Positions 1 through 9,343 of a DNA stretch of 64,000 bases are shown here, one piece after another. A program made the translations under genes and the position numbers. The notes below the pieces were generated by a model, which saw only the letters and a list, made by a program, of their open reading frames with translations, did not search any database and had not been told where the DNA came from. The first letter of the stretch is position 1. Every line of letters starts with the position of its first letter. The stretch is from Acinetobacter lanii (lineage in GTDB: Bacteria > Pseudomonadota > Gammaproteobacteria > Pseudomonadales > Moraxellaceae): positions 496,001 to 560,000 of the forward strand of contig NZ_CP049916.1 in NCBI RefSeq assembly GCF_011578285.1. Direction: 5' to 3'.

Positions 1-2451
1 ACAGGCAAGCACTTCTATAACCAAAACAACTTACCCAAAGACCTAAATGATCAAATCCAAAAACTGCTACAACAAAGCAATTGGACAGTTAATACAACTC
101 AAAACAATAGCGAAGAACGACAAGCCAATCATCTGATTTTGCAACGTCGAAATATTGCAACTGTGCCTGAATATAATCCACTTGAGCATCGACCAGCAGC
201 GCATCCGCAACGTGCACGTGTAGTCGGTCCAAGTGGAGAATCAATTCATGTGGATGAATGGGGGCGGATTAAAGTCCGATTTCTGTTTACTCGTACAGAA
301 GACCACGGACATGATGGGGGTGCAGGGAGCAATGAGAATGACACCGACTCTGCATGGGTGGATGTCCTGACTCCATGGGCGGGTGATGGCTATGGCGCAC
401 GCTTCCTGCCTCGAATCGATGAAATTGTGGTCATTGATTTCTTTGATGGCAATATTGACCGTCCATTTGTGGTGGGGCGACTCCACGAAGCACAGCGTAG
501 TCCAACGAAGTTCGACGTCAAAGGACAATTGCCTGATACCAAAAAACTCAGTGGTATTCGCTCTAAAGAAGTTGGTGGCGGTGGATTTAACCAACTGCGC
601 TTTGATGACACCACTGGGCAAATTTCAGCACAACTGCAAAGCAGTCATGGTGCCAGCCAACTCAACCTCGGTAATTTAAGTCACCCAAAAGAATCGGATA
701 AAAGTGAAGGACGTGGCGAAGGCTTTGAGCTCAGAACGGATCAATGGGGTGCGCTACGTGCAGGTCAAGGTTTATTGATCAGTACCTATAAGCAAAACTT
801 AGCCAAAGAAGATCACTTTGAAGCAGAAGAAGCCAAGAAGCAGCTGGAAGGCAGTTACGTTGTTAGTAAGGACTTAAGTGAAGTTGCCAAAAAGCAACAA
901 TCAGATGAGCTTGAGTCATTTGAACAGCTCAAAGCTTTTGCGGAGCAGATTGAAAAAGAGATTGCTCAATTTAAAAAAGCCGTTGTACTCATTACATCCC
1001 CAGAAAGCATTGCGATTAGTACGCCTGAAGATATTCATTTATCAGCTGATGGTAAAATTAATCAAGTTGCAAGCGACAGCATCAATTTAAGTACCCAGAA
1101 AAATTTAATCGCACAAGCATTAAATAAAGTCAGTGTGTTTGCTGCGCAATCTGGGATCAGTGCCATTGCCGCAAAAGGTAAGGTTGAGCTTCAAGCACAA
1201 GATGATGCCTTAGATGTATTGGCCAAGTCAGGCATTACGATTTCGTCGAGTGACGATAAAATCGAGATTAGTAGTCCCAAAGAAATTGTGATTACCGGTG
1301 CAAGCTCTCAAATCAAAATCAATGCTTCCGGTATTTTTCCGAGCACCAGTGGGAAGTTTGAAGTTAAAGCAGGACAACATATTTTCCAACCCGGTCAAAG
1401 CGCTTCTGGAACATCTAAACTGCCAAAGGCCAGCCCATTAAAAGGTGCCTTAAACTTACTTAAAAGTTATGGTGGAGAAGACTTCTTCAAACAAAATGCT
1501 TATAAAGTCATTGATGCCTTAGGTAAGGAAGTCTCTGGTAAATTAGATGGTAATGGTTTTGCAGCAGTCACCGGTATTGCACCAGGCCCTGCCAAGGTCG
1601 AATTTGATAAAGACAGACGGAGTTGTTGGTCAACTTCGAGTCATTTTGAGAGTCGAAGCTATGATTGGTCAGATGGTTTTGTCGCAGCTAAGTCATCGTC
1701 GGGAGGGTTTTTACAAAACCTACTCGGTGGTGCAAGTCAGAATCTAATCGGTCAATTAAAAGACAATCTCTTTTCTTTAAATTCGGATTCATTAAAAAAT
1801 ATTGGGAAAAATGTACTCAATGACTTAGGCGGACAAGCACTGAATCAATTCACCAATCAAATGGGAAGTGGAGTGCTCGGTGCTTTGTCGAATCAACTCA
1901 ATTTGAATTTATCTCCAGATCAGATTGCCAATGCAGGTCAAACCTTAAAAAGTGGTCTAAGCACCGTGAATGCGATTCAGGAACAGGGATTGGACTTCTT
2001 TAAAGATCAAGCGAGTGCAATGTTGAAAGATAGTATTGGTCAAAACTTGTCTAGTTTTTCCAATGGTATCATTAACCCGAGCTTGACCAATTCTTACATG
2101 CCACAAGGCACTGTCGCAGATGAACCTGTTGTGGTCACGGACAATTTTATTAGCCAAAATTATTACCAATCAGGTGGCTTGACCTACACCGAAACAATAC
2201 GTGAGAGCCAACCTGAAGTGGCGGCACATCATCAGATGACCCAAGTGACACCAGCGCCACAAAGTGTTGAAACTCAAACGGTCCCTCAACCCAAACCAAC
2301 TAAACCAAATGCTGATGAACCTGTGATCGTGACAGACTCATTTATACGACAGAACTCTTATAGTGACAGTGAAGGCGTGTTGTCTTATACAGAGACTTTA
2401 CGTGTCAGCACACCCAATGATGATCCAGAAACTTTGAATGCTAAAAAATAA
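1..2451 (+). CDS. vgrG: Type VI secretion tip protein VgrG (5' end outside window)
   Basis: The reading frame is open from base 1, so the gene starts upstream; 816 residues are visible. The visible start matches the late gp5/OB-fold part of VgrG: a segment with RARVVGPSGE and DEWGRIKVRF is followed by WVDVLTPWAGDGYG and the FFDGNIDRPFVVGR strand pattern. A DUF2345-like beta region follows (about visible residues 200-480, EISSPKEIVITG). VgrG trimers sit on the Hcp tube and carry effectors. The last ~300 residues are a low-complexity extension, rich in N, Q, L and G, ending in two copies of a ~30-residue motif (DEPVVVTD...YTET and DEPVIVTD...YTET). The rhs gene starts 71 bp downstream, the usual layout for a VgrG-loaded Rhs effector. 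The VgrG call is firm; the cargo is inferred. Confidence 0.93.
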   Translation, partial: TGKHFYNQNNLPKDLNDQIQKLLQQSNWTVNTTQNNSEERQANHLILQRRNIATVPEYNPLEHRPAAHPQRARVVGPSGESIHVDEWGRIKVRFLFTRTEDHGHDGGAGSNENDTDSAWVDVLTPWAGDGYGARFLPRIDEIVVIDFFDGNIDRPFVVGRLHEAQRSPTKFDVKGQLPDTKKLSGIRSKEVGGGGFNQLRFDDTTGQISAQLQSSHGASQLNLGNLSHPKESDKSEGRGEGFELRTDQWGALRAGQGLLISTYKQNLAKEDHFEAEEAKKQLEGSYVVSKDLSEVAKKQQSDELESFEQLKAFAEQIEKEIAQFKKAVVLITSPESIAISTPEDIHLSADGKINQVASDSINLSTQKNLIAQALNKVSVFAAQSGISAIAAKGKVELQAQDDALDVLAKSGITISSSDDKIEISSPKEIVITGASSQIKINASGIFPSTSGKFEVKAGQHIFQPGQSASGTSKLPKASPLKGALNLLKSYGGEDFFKQNAYKVIDALGKEVSGKLDGNGFAAVTGIAPGPAKVEFDKDRRSCWSTSSHFESRSYDWSDGFVAAKSSSGGFLQNLLGGASQNLIGQLKDNLFSLNSDSLKNIGKNVLNDLGGQALNQFTNQMGSGVLGALSNQLNLNLSPDQIANAGQTLKSGLSTVNAIQEQGLDFFKDQASAMLKDSIGQNLSSFSNGIINPSLTNSYMPQGTVADEPVVVTDNFISQNYYQSGGLTYTETIRESQPEVAAHHQMTQVTPAPQSVETQTVPQPKPTKPNADEPVIVTDSFIRQNSYSDSEGVLSYTETLRVSTPNDDPETLNAKK
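2116..2403 (+). repeat. Duplicated ~30-residue motif at VgrG C-terminus
   Basis: Two in-frame copies lie at 2116-2202 and 2311-2403. Both begin ADEPV(V/I)VTD, continue with FI.QN.Y and end with L(T/S)YTET(I/L)R. A proline/threonine/glutamine-rich linker separates them. The duplication is seen directly; a role as an effector or adaptor docking tail is inference. Confidence 0.75.
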
Positions 2452-2522
2452 GGGCAATATGAATAATGTCTGCATTCAAAATGAATATAAAACCACAATA
2501 GATTAGAAAATAAAGGTTCAGT

Positions 2523-3041
2523 ATGACATTTCAAGACGTGAATAACGCAAGTGCATCAGGTGCAAGTTCAGTAGGTGAGACTGAGCAAGACGTGGTTGAG
2601 CAACCAGTTGAGGTGGCGGTATTTAACCTTGAAAGCACGCGCAGTCCAACCGATTTGCAAATGATGGCCAATCAAATTCAGCGTTTTTTACATGATTGTG
2701 GTGATACCAATTTATCGAATTTACAACCCTCGGCGAATGTGCCGATGGTGGCAAACTCCTTTGCACTTACGGGCAGTGTACTGGATCTGATTTTATATAG
2801 CTTACTGCCTAAACAAGGCGAGCTCGGCGTACAACAAGTCGCGATGTTGAGTGCTAATCTCATTGGTTTATTTTTGGCACCGCAAGCGGAAGCCCATGTG
2901 CGTATGGCCTTACGCCCAATGCTAGGCCTCATGGCCGAGTGCTTAATACGAGAAGGTGGTCAAATACGAGAAGGCGACATCAAACGCCTGTCGCTGCATC
3001 TCAATGCCCGTATTGCTGTGGGACTTGGGATTATTTCTTAA
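2523..3041 (+). CDS. N-terminal fragment of the broken Rhs effector
   Basis: This 172-residue frame starts with ATG after an AAAGG ribosome-binding site and ends at a premature TAA made by the first frame change. Its first ~30 residues are polar (A, S, E, V rich). It then has two hydrophobic stretches (VLDLILYSLLP and AMLSANLIGLFLA), as expected for the N-terminal region of T6SS Rhs proteins that chaperones protect before loading. I see no PAAR domain in the fragment. The frame +1 continuation (LFLKETKGKLGG) is the natural extension. As a separate protein it is unlikely to be functional. Confidence 0.6.
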   Translation: MTFQDVNNASASGASSVGETEQDVVEQPVEVAVFNLESTRSPTDLQMMANQIQRFLHDCGDTNLSNLQPSANVPMVANSFALTGSVLDLILYSLLPKQGELGVQQVAMLSANLIGLFLAPQAEAHVRMALRPMLGLMAECLIREGGQIREGDIKRLSLHLNARIAVGLGIIS

Positions 3042-3866
3042 AGAAACCAAAGGCAAACTTGGTGGTTTGCTCTAGTGCCAGTGCGCTGGGTACCCAAATA
3101 TTAACGACACTGGCACTGCCTAAACCCAATATCAGTACGGTATTGACTGCATCCACCATTGCAGCGGGCGGTGGGGGAGCGAGTGCTGATAAGCGTGATC
3201 CGAAGGAACAATTCACCAACGGGCTTCGCCCATTGGCCAGTTTGTTTGGCCACCCCATCTTTAGCCGATATTAAACCGTTTTTCCCCTGATTCCCGGTAT
3301 GAACTTGCAAATTAAAGCCAGCCTTGCCTTGAGCACCCTTGCAGGGGCGATGCAACAACAAGCCGGTGGGCAGAATACACCCTGATGTGTTGATCGATGA
3401 AACCTTAAAAGCCATTGAGGCACTCGGGGAAAAGGTCAGTGCCAGTGTGCCGATCTCACAAACCGGTGAATTGGAGCGCCATGTCAAGGGGATATTTTAG
3501 AGTTTGTCTCGCTACAGGCGAATGCATTAAATGATCCAAGTTGTGTCACTAAAGCAGGAGATTCTGCCACAGGACAAAGTATTAGCTATGCGATCGGTGC
3601 TGAACGAGTCAAACATAGCGATTTCTACCTGTCTAAACTTGGTTTTGGTTTTAGCCGGCAATACAACTCGCAGATGTCAGAGTTTGATGACAGTTGTATC
3701 GGTGCACGTTGGATGATGCCGTTTTCCAATCGGATTGAAGCGACCGAATATGGTTATCTGTTTATATGACAGCAATGGACGTAAACACGCTTGCCAGCCA
3801 GTATTACTGAGCAAGCTACGAAGTGCCATTTGAAGGTTTTGTGTTGTTCCCTTAGAGAACGGTGAT

Positions 3867-6800
3867 TTGACCCTGAATTTTGGCGGTGATTGGAGCTTTC
3901 ACTTCCACAATTTTAATGCCGCACAGAATTTGCATGGCACCTACCATCTGATTCAACAGCACAATACCAAAAGCAATGAACAGGTGGATTTAGACTATCT
4001 GGTGGTCAATGGACAAGCCTACTTGAAGCAAGTCGATTTTAAACTGAAAACCGCACAGCACAGCCTGAAATTTGCCTACAACGATCAGATTAAAATCATT
4101 GCCGTATTTGTTGATGAGCAGGCACAACCCTTAGCCCAATATCAATATGATGCCCAAGGTAACCTGATTAAAGCCATCGATGAAAATGGTCATACCCGAG
4201 ACTATCAATATAACCATGCCCATCAACTGACACGCTACAGTGACCGTACGGGACGTGGACAAAACATTCGTTATGAATCGACAGCAGTGGATGCCAAAGC
4301 CATTGAAGAATGGGCAGATGATGGCCGTTTCCATACCAAGCTCAAATGGCATCCGCGCTTACGCCAAGTTGCCGTTTATGACGCCTATGACAACCCGACT
4401 TATTACTACTTTGATCTAGAAGGCTTTACTTACCGCACTCGACTCGCTGATGGACGAGAATCATGGTATTCCCGAGATCAATACAAACGCATTACACGCC
4501 AAATTGATTTCGAAGGGCGAGAAATCCAACAAGAATATGATAAAGCTGGGCAACTGAGTAAAATCGTGCAGCCCAATGGTGGGATCATCCGCTTTGCCTA
4601 TGATGAGCAAGGCAACTTAATCGAAACCAAAGACCCTGAAGGCAATATTTGGAAACGCGAATACGATGCTGAGGGCAATGTCAGCAAAGAGATCAATCCA
4701 CTGGGGCAGGTGACCCAATACAAATATAACGCCGAAGGACAACTCACAGAAATCATCGATGCCAAAGGCGGTAAAAGGACCTTGCAGTACAATGAACTCG
4801 GTCAAATGACCCGTTATAGCGACTGCTCAGGCAAAGAAAGTGCATGGGAATATGATGAAGAAGGGCAACTCAAACAACAACAAGATGCCACAGCTCATGC
4901 AGTACAGTATATCTACAGTGAAAAAGGCATGGATAAAGGCCAATTAAAAAGCATTATCTATCCAGATGGCCTCAAAGAACACTTTGAACATGATCAAGAA
5001 GGACGCTTACTCAAACATACCGATACCGCAGGCAAAGTCACCACATACAGCTATAATCAAAGTGGCTTATTGACCCAACGCATCGATGCCAATAAACATC
5101 AAATTGCTTATCACTGGGACAAACAAGGGCGTATTCAAAAGCTGATCAATCAAAACCATGCCGAATATCTGTTTGACTATAACGGTTTTGGCCAACTGAT
5201 GCGGGAACAAAGCTTTGATGGCGAAGAACGCCACTATGCCTATATGGAAAATGGACGCCTGTTCCAAATCCGTATGCCAAACGTCATCATCCAGTTTAGT
5301 TACCATGCTGATGGGCAAATTGCAGAGAAACTGTATACCCATATTGAAAGCCGTAAAACGCAGAAAGAAACATTTGACTATAACCTCAATGGCCAACTCA
5401 GTCGGGTCAGCAATGAACACAGCCAAATCGACTTCTACCGAAATCAAATTGGGCAATTAATACGAGAACATCAGCACTACAAACTGCCTGATCTCAATCC
5501 GATGACGGCAGTACTACGTTATGACTATGATGAACTAGGCAATCTGATCAAAACCATCCGACCGGATGGCCATGAAGTCACACATTTAAGTTATGGATCA
5601 GGTCATGTCTACGGCATTGCCCTCAATCAAAAAGACATGATTGGCTTTAAGCGTGATGACTTGCACCGAGAAACAGAACGTTACTTGGCCAATGGCTTGA
5701 TTCAACGCAACCAATATAACGATGTAGGGTTACTGATCTCCCAACAGATTCAGCCTGAGCAAGAAACCCAATCGCCACTTGATCCATCACAACAGACAAA
5801 AGTACTGCATCAGGCACAGCGCCACTACCACTACGACAAGAACTACCTACTCACCCAAGTCGACGACAGTCGTTTGGGCAAACTGAACTACCACTATGAC
5901 CCGATTGGACGCTTGATTAAAAGCCAAAGTCCTCAGCACATAGAAAGTTTTAGCTTTGACCCCGCAGGGAATCTGATTGATCCGATTGCCACTCAAGTCA
6001 GCCAAGTCAAAGACAATCTGATTAGAGAATACCAAGGCAAACGCTACAGCTATGATGCACAAGGCAATGTGATTGAAACCACACAGGGCAACAAGACCTT
6101 AAAACTCACATGGGACAACCTGAATCGATTAATTCAAAGTAATCATAATGGACGCATCACCCATTATGGTTATGACGTATTTGGCCGACGCCTGTATAAA
6201 AAATCCCAAGATCAAAAGGGCACAGAGACCTTAACCTTATTTGGTTGGGATGGTGACCTGATGATTTGGGAGTCTAAAACCATAGCAGCGCATAAAGCTC
6301 AGAATAGCCAAGCCGATCACCACAACAAACAGGAATACACCAAGCACTATATCTATGAACCGAACAGCTTTGTGCCAGCCCTACAGGCAGGCTATAGCCA
6401 ATTTATTAAACTGATCGAGACCCCAGACTACAGCCGATTTAAAACGGAAGCCTATTCGATATATAAAGACCCCGTATGGAAAACAGAAATGCGTAAACAA
6501 CGGGCTGAACTCGAACGTGTCGCTTTTTATCATTGTGATCAAGTGGGTACACCGCAAAGTCTGAGTAATGAGTTAGGTGAATGTGTGTGGAGTATTCGAC
6601 AAAGCACATGGGGCAGAGCAGAAGAGATCAGCCAACCGAACCCAGACAACCCATTTGAGCAGACAGAGATTCGTTTCCAAGGTCAATATTACGATGAGGA
6701 AACAGGACTGCACTATAATCGTTACAGATATTATGAGCCACATAGTGCACGGTATATCTCAAAAGATCCGATTGGGCTGCAAGGTGGATTGAATAATTCG

Positions 6801-7475
6801 ACCTATGTAAGTGATCCGAATCAGTGGATTGATCCCTTGGGTTTGGAGAAAACGGGTGTATTGGGAGCATTATTACCTAATACCATGTCTGCATTTGCTA
6901 AGAATCCTCAACAAGCCCGTGCTTTACAGGCTCAAGGGGCTATGCGAAATAATAATTTAGGGGCCGTTGCTGTGGCAGGTTATGGTCCTTATGCTATAGC
7001 AGGTGGTGCAGAGAGTATTGCTATAGTTGCTCCTGCTGCTGGTAGAGTTGTTTCTCCAGTAATTAGCAAAGTGACTCCATATTTAGGAACTGGAGCTAGA
7101 CTTGAGGGAGCTGGTTTAACAGCTGGTACGATTGGTAAAGGGGCTGCAATAAGTGGTGCAGTTTCTGGAGGTCTAGATGCAGGTTTCCAAGCATTGAAAT
7201 GTAAGTGTGTAAAAGATGTGAATCTTTATCAAACTGGAGGCGTTGCGACAGTAGGAGCTGTTACGGGTGCATGGGGAAGTGCTACATCTGCAGCAGCTAA
7301 TTTTGGTAGAGTCGGTTGGGTTAATATTGCACAAAATTCTAATAATCTCGGTAAATTTATAAAAAATAATGCTGCAGGTTTTAGCATATTTGCTAAGGAG
7401 CAAGTTATAGGCCAAACTGGATCTATTGCAGTAAAATCAGCTGCTAGTAAAAAAGATGCTAAAAAGGAAAAATAA
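3867..7475 (+). CDS. rhs: Rhs YD-repeat core with C-terminal toxin tip
   Basis: This is the long intact part of the rhs gene, 1,202 residues from an arbitrary internal TTG. The coding frame is already open at 3846, so this is not a true start. About 20 YD repeats of the form YDxxGNL...G.....YxYN build the beta-cocoon shell that encloses the toxin in Rhs proteins. The core ends with HYNRYRYYEPHSARYISKDP, then IGLQGG, then YVSDPNQWIDPLGL, the conserved autocleavage motif; cleavage after PLGL would release a tip encoded from 6846. The tip is 209 residues, rich in Gly, Ala, Ser and Val, with a KCKCVKDVNLY segment and a lysine-rich end. I recognise no nuclease or other catalytic motif. The next gene overlaps the stop codon and is the probable immunity gene. 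Confidence 0.88.
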   Translation: MTLNFGGDWSFHFHNFNAAQNLHGTYHLIQQHNTKSNEQVDLDYLVVNGQAYLKQVDFKLKTAQHSLKFAYNDQIKIIAVFVDEQAQPLAQYQYDAQGNLIKAIDENGHTRDYQYNHAHQLTRYSDRTGRGQNIRYESTAVDAKAIEEWADDGRFHTKLKWHPRLRQVAVYDAYDNPTYYYFDLEGFTYRTRLADGRESWYSRDQYKRITRQIDFEGREIQQEYDKAGQLSKIVQPNGGIIRFAYDEQGNLIETKDPEGNIWKREYDAEGNVSKEINPLGQVTQYKYNAEGQLTEIIDAKGGKRTLQYNELGQMTRYSDCSGKESAWEYDEEGQLKQQQDATAHAVQYIYSEKGMDKGQLKSIIYPDGLKEHFEHDQEGRLLKHTDTAGKVTTYSYNQSGLLTQRIDANKHQIAYHWDKQGRIQKLINQNHAEYLFDYNGFGQLMREQSFDGEERHYAYMENGRLFQIRMPNVIIQFSYHADGQIAEKLYTHIESRKTQKETFDYNLNGQLSRVSNEHSQIDFYRNQIGQLIREHQHYKLPDLNPMTAVLRYDYDELGNLIKTIRPDGHEVTHLSYGSGHVYGIALNQKDMIGFKRDDLHRETERYLANGLIQRNQYNDVGLLISQQIQPEQETQSPLDPSQQTKVLHQAQRHYHYDKNYLLTQVDDSRLGKLNYHYDPIGRLIKSQSPQHIESFSFDPAGNLIDPIATQVSQVKDNLIREYQGKRYSYDAQGNVIETTQGNKTLKLTWDNLNRLIQSNHNGRITHYGYDVFGRRLYKKSQDQKGTETLTLFGWDGDLMIWESKTIAAHKAQNSQADHHNKQEYTKHYIYEPNSFVPALQAGYSQFIKLIETPDYSRFKTEAYSIYKDPVWKTEMRKQRAELERVAFYHCDQVGTPQSLSNELGECVWSIRQSTWGRAEEISQPNPDNPFEQTEIRFQGQYYDEETGLHYNRYRYYEPHSARYISKDPIGLQGGLNNSTYVSDPNQWIDPLGLEKTGVLGALLPNTMSAFAKNPQQARALQAQGAMRNNNLGAVAVAGYGPYAIAGGAESIAIVAPAAGRVVSPVISKVTPYLGTGARLEGAGLTAGTIGKGAAISGAVSGGLDAGFQALKCKCVKDVNLYQTGGVATVGAVTGAWGSATSAAANFGRVGWVNIAQNSNNLGKFIKNNAAGFSIFAKEQVIGQTGSIAVKSAASKKDAKKEK
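5834..6845 (+). repeat. rhs core 3' segment, copy 1 (shared with 7784-8794)
   Basis: This kilobase encodes the last YD repeats up to the PLGL motif and is repeated downstream at 7784-8794. The two copies align with one net 1-bp difference in length and scattered substitutions, then diverge completely after PLGL. This is the usual substrate for rhs tip exchange. Confidence 0.9.
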
Positions 7476-7741
7476 TGTTAACAATATTAGTTGAAATAAT
7501 TATGGGTGTTTTTATAGCGAACTATAGAGCATCAGAGCACCCAATAATTACTTTGTTAATACGTGGATTATTAGTAGCTATTGCAATATTTATTTATGGA
7601 ATATACCTGTCATATGATGAAAATGAAAAATTTGATTTAGTTTTTGTTACGATGGTTAGTCTAGGAATTGGCTTATTAGTGACTCTGGCTCTTTTTATTA
7701 TTGAATATTTTTTCAAATGGTTGGAAACGAATAAAAGCTAA
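7475..7741 (+). CDS. Small membrane protein, probable immunity to Rhs tip 1
   Basis: The ATG overlaps the rhs stop by one base (TAATG), indicating translational coupling to the toxin gene. The 88-residue product has three hydrophobic stretches: LTILVEIIMGVFIA, then ITLLIRGLLVAIAIFIYGIY, then VFVTMVSLGIGLLVTLALFIIEYFF. It has a short acidic loop (YDENEKFD) and no cleaved signal evident. I know no named family for it. Position directly after the variable tip is the standard place for an Rhs immunity gene. A membrane immunity protein suggests tip 1 acts at or from the inner membrane, but that is inference. Confidence 0.6.
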   Translation: MLTILVEIIMGVFIANYRASEHPIITLLIRGLLVAIAIFIYGIYLSYDENEKFDLVFVTMVSLGIGLLVTLALFIIEYFFKWLETNKS

Positions 7742-7783
7742 ACAATTCATCCAAAGACTGCATTTTTATAGGCTATATTATGT

Positions 7784-8794
7784 CGATAAGAACTACCTAC
7801 TCACCCAAGTCGAAGACAGTCGATTCGAACAAATGAATTACCACTATGACCCGATTGTACGCTTGATTAAAAGCCAAAGTCCTCAGCACATAGAAAGCTT
7901 TAGCTTTGACCCCGCAGGGAATATGATTGACCGATTGCCACTCAAGTCAGCCAAGTCAAAGACAATCTGATCAGAGAATATCAAGGCAAACGCTATAGCT
8001 ATGATGCACAAGGCAATGTGGTTGAAACCATACAGGGCAACAAGAGCTTAAAACTCACATGGGACAACCTCAATCGATTAATCCAAAGCGATCACAATGG
8101 ACGCATTACCCGTTATGGTTATGATGTATTTGGCCGACGCTTATATAAAAAATCCCAAGATGCCAAAGGTAGAGAGAGCCTAACTTTATTTGGTTGGGAT
8201 GGTGACCTGATGATTTGGGAGTCTAAAACCATAGCAGCGCATAAAGCTCAGAATAGTCAAGAAGATAACCACAATAAACAGGACTATACCAAGCACTATA
8301 TCTATGAACCGAATAGCTTTGTGCCAGCTCTACAGGCAGGCTATAGCCAATTTATCAAACTGATTGACACCCCAGACTACAGCCGATTTAAAACTGAGCC
8401 GAATTCAATTTATAAAGATCCCGTATGGAAAACAGAAACGCGTAAACAACGCACTGAACTCGAACGTGTCGCTTTTTACCACTGTGATCAAGTGGGTACA
8501 CCGCAGAGTCTGAGTAATGAGTTAGGGGAATGTGTGTGGAGTATTCGACAAAGCACATGGGGCAGAGCAGAAGAGATCAGCCAACAAGACCCAGACAATC
8601 CATTTGAGCAAACCGAGATTCGTTTCCAAGGCCAATATTACGATGAGGAAACAGGACTGCACTATAACCGTTACAGATATTATGAGCCGCATAGTGCAAG
8701 GTATATCAGCAAGAATCCGATTGGGCTCCAAAGTGGATTGAATAATTCAGCTTATGTAAAAGATACAAATCTCTATGTTGATCCCTTAGGTTTA
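7784..8794 (+). repeat. rhs core 3' segment, copy 2 (displaced)
   Basis: This segment is a near copy of 5834-6845 starting abruptly within a YD repeat (KNYLLTQVED). It lacks one T relative to copy 1 between 7930 and 7931, which breaks the frame. There is no start codon or ribosome-binding site at its 5' edge, so it looks like a truncated remnant left by tip replacement. Confidence 0.9.
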
Positions 8795-9316
8795 GTGCAA
8801 TGGACAGGTAGTGCTTATCAAGTAAGTGCAGCTTTGGCAAGTGGAGGTAATTTCACTTTAACAAGTGAATGTAAGGGAGGGAAAAAAGTTAAAGTAGAAA
8901 TCTATTCGGGTGGTATAGGGCTATCTAAGGGACTTTCAGTTGGTGCATTTGGAATGGGATCTGTAACATTTGAAGACGGTCTTCAACATATTGACCCAGA
9001 AGTATTTAATGGCGATTGGGTTGATAGAGGCATAGCCGTTAGTGTAGTTAAAGGTATTTCAATTGGGACGACACAAATAGGCAAAGCAAAGTCTGTTGGT
9101 TGGTATAGTTGGATAACTAGGGGGTATGCTGGTGCTATAGGTGTTACAGGAGGAGAAGCTAGAGTTACTAATCGAAGAGTCGAAAGTTGTGTTGATTATA
9201 AGTGTGATGAGGCTTGTAAGAGTGAAATAAAGAAAAGGACTGAAGAGTCTAAGAAATATCCTAAACCAGACCCGATAAACATACCACCTTCATCTCAATG
9301 GTTTAATGGATTATAA
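8018..9316 (+). CDS. Orphan Rhs end with a second, different toxin tip
   Basis: This frame opens at an internal GTG and encodes the last ~260 residues of an Rhs core (GYDVFGRRLYKKSQD...DEETGLHYNRYRYY...NPIGLQSG...DPLGL) followed by a 173-residue tip from 8795. The core part is nearly the same as in the upstream rhs; the tip is unrelated. The tip has a glycine-rich middle (GGIGLSKGLSVGAFGMGS), a cysteine cluster (ESCVDYKCDEAC) and a proline-rich end. I cannot assign its activity. Because of the single-T frameshift at 7930 and the missing 5' end, it should be silent unless recombined onto a full rhs. Displaced tips of this kind are established for rhs loci. Confidence 0.75.
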   Translation: MVETIQGNKSLKLTWDNLNRLIQSDHNGRITRYGYDVFGRRLYKKSQDAKGRESLTLFGWDGDLMIWESKTIAAHKAQNSQEDNHNKQDYTKHYIYEPNSFVPALQAGYSQFIKLIDTPDYSRFKTEPNSIYKDPVWKTETRKQRTELERVAFYHCDQVGTPQSLSNELGECVWSIRQSTWGRAEEISQQDPDNPFEQTEIRFQGQYYDEETGLHYNRYRYYEPHSARYISKNPIGLQSGLNNSAYVKDTNLYVDPLGLVQWTGSAYQVSAALASGGNFTLTSECKGGKKVKVEIYSGGIGLSKGLSVGAFGMGSVTFEDGLQHIDPEVFNGDWVDRGIAVSVVKGISIGTTQIGKAKSVGWYSWITRGYAGAIGVTGGEARVTNRRVESCVDYKCDEACKSEIKKRTEESKKYPKPDPINIPPSSQWFNGL

Positions 9317-9343
9317 CTTTTTACATAGATTTGGAAAAATAAA

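Larger units (their letters stand above)
2523..7475 (+). pseudogene. rhs: Rhs-family T6SS effector gene, frameshifted in its 5' third
   Basis: Translation in pieces gives one Rhs protein of about 1,650 residues: a hydrophobic N-terminal region, the pre-core segment, YD repeats, the DPIGLQGG core end and a variable toxin tip. The N-terminal piece (2523-3041) is in frame 0 by position modulo 3. The coding frame then changes about nine times between roughly 3031 and 3855 (0-1-2-0-2-0-2-0-1-0), with stops at 3039, 3073, 3272, 3288, 3383, 3498, 3767, 3831 and 3853. The protein sequence either side of each break joins smoothly, as in LGG then SSASALGTQ. Everything from 3846 to 7475 is intact. So many single-base breaks in 0.8 kb, with flanks unharmed, fit either real decay or local assembly/consensus error in a multi-copy gene. 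Confidence 0.8.

Noticed and set aside
2939..3274. An open frame with an Ala/Gly-rich C-terminal half that could be called a separate 111-residue protein
   Set aside because: Its second half (SSASALGTQILTTLALPKPN...) continues the Rhs N-terminal protein after frame changes; its first half is an out-of-frame reading of the Rhs coding sequence.
3037..3855. Programmed ribosomal frameshifting to explain the broken rhs
   Set aside because: About nine shifts in both directions without a common slippery motif cannot be programmed; decay or sequence error is simpler.
7701..7970. Open frame overlapping the end of the small immunity gene and running into the rhs copy
   Set aside because: It has no proper start; its second half is the truncated YD-repeat copy and its first part is an out-of-frame reading of the immunity gene.
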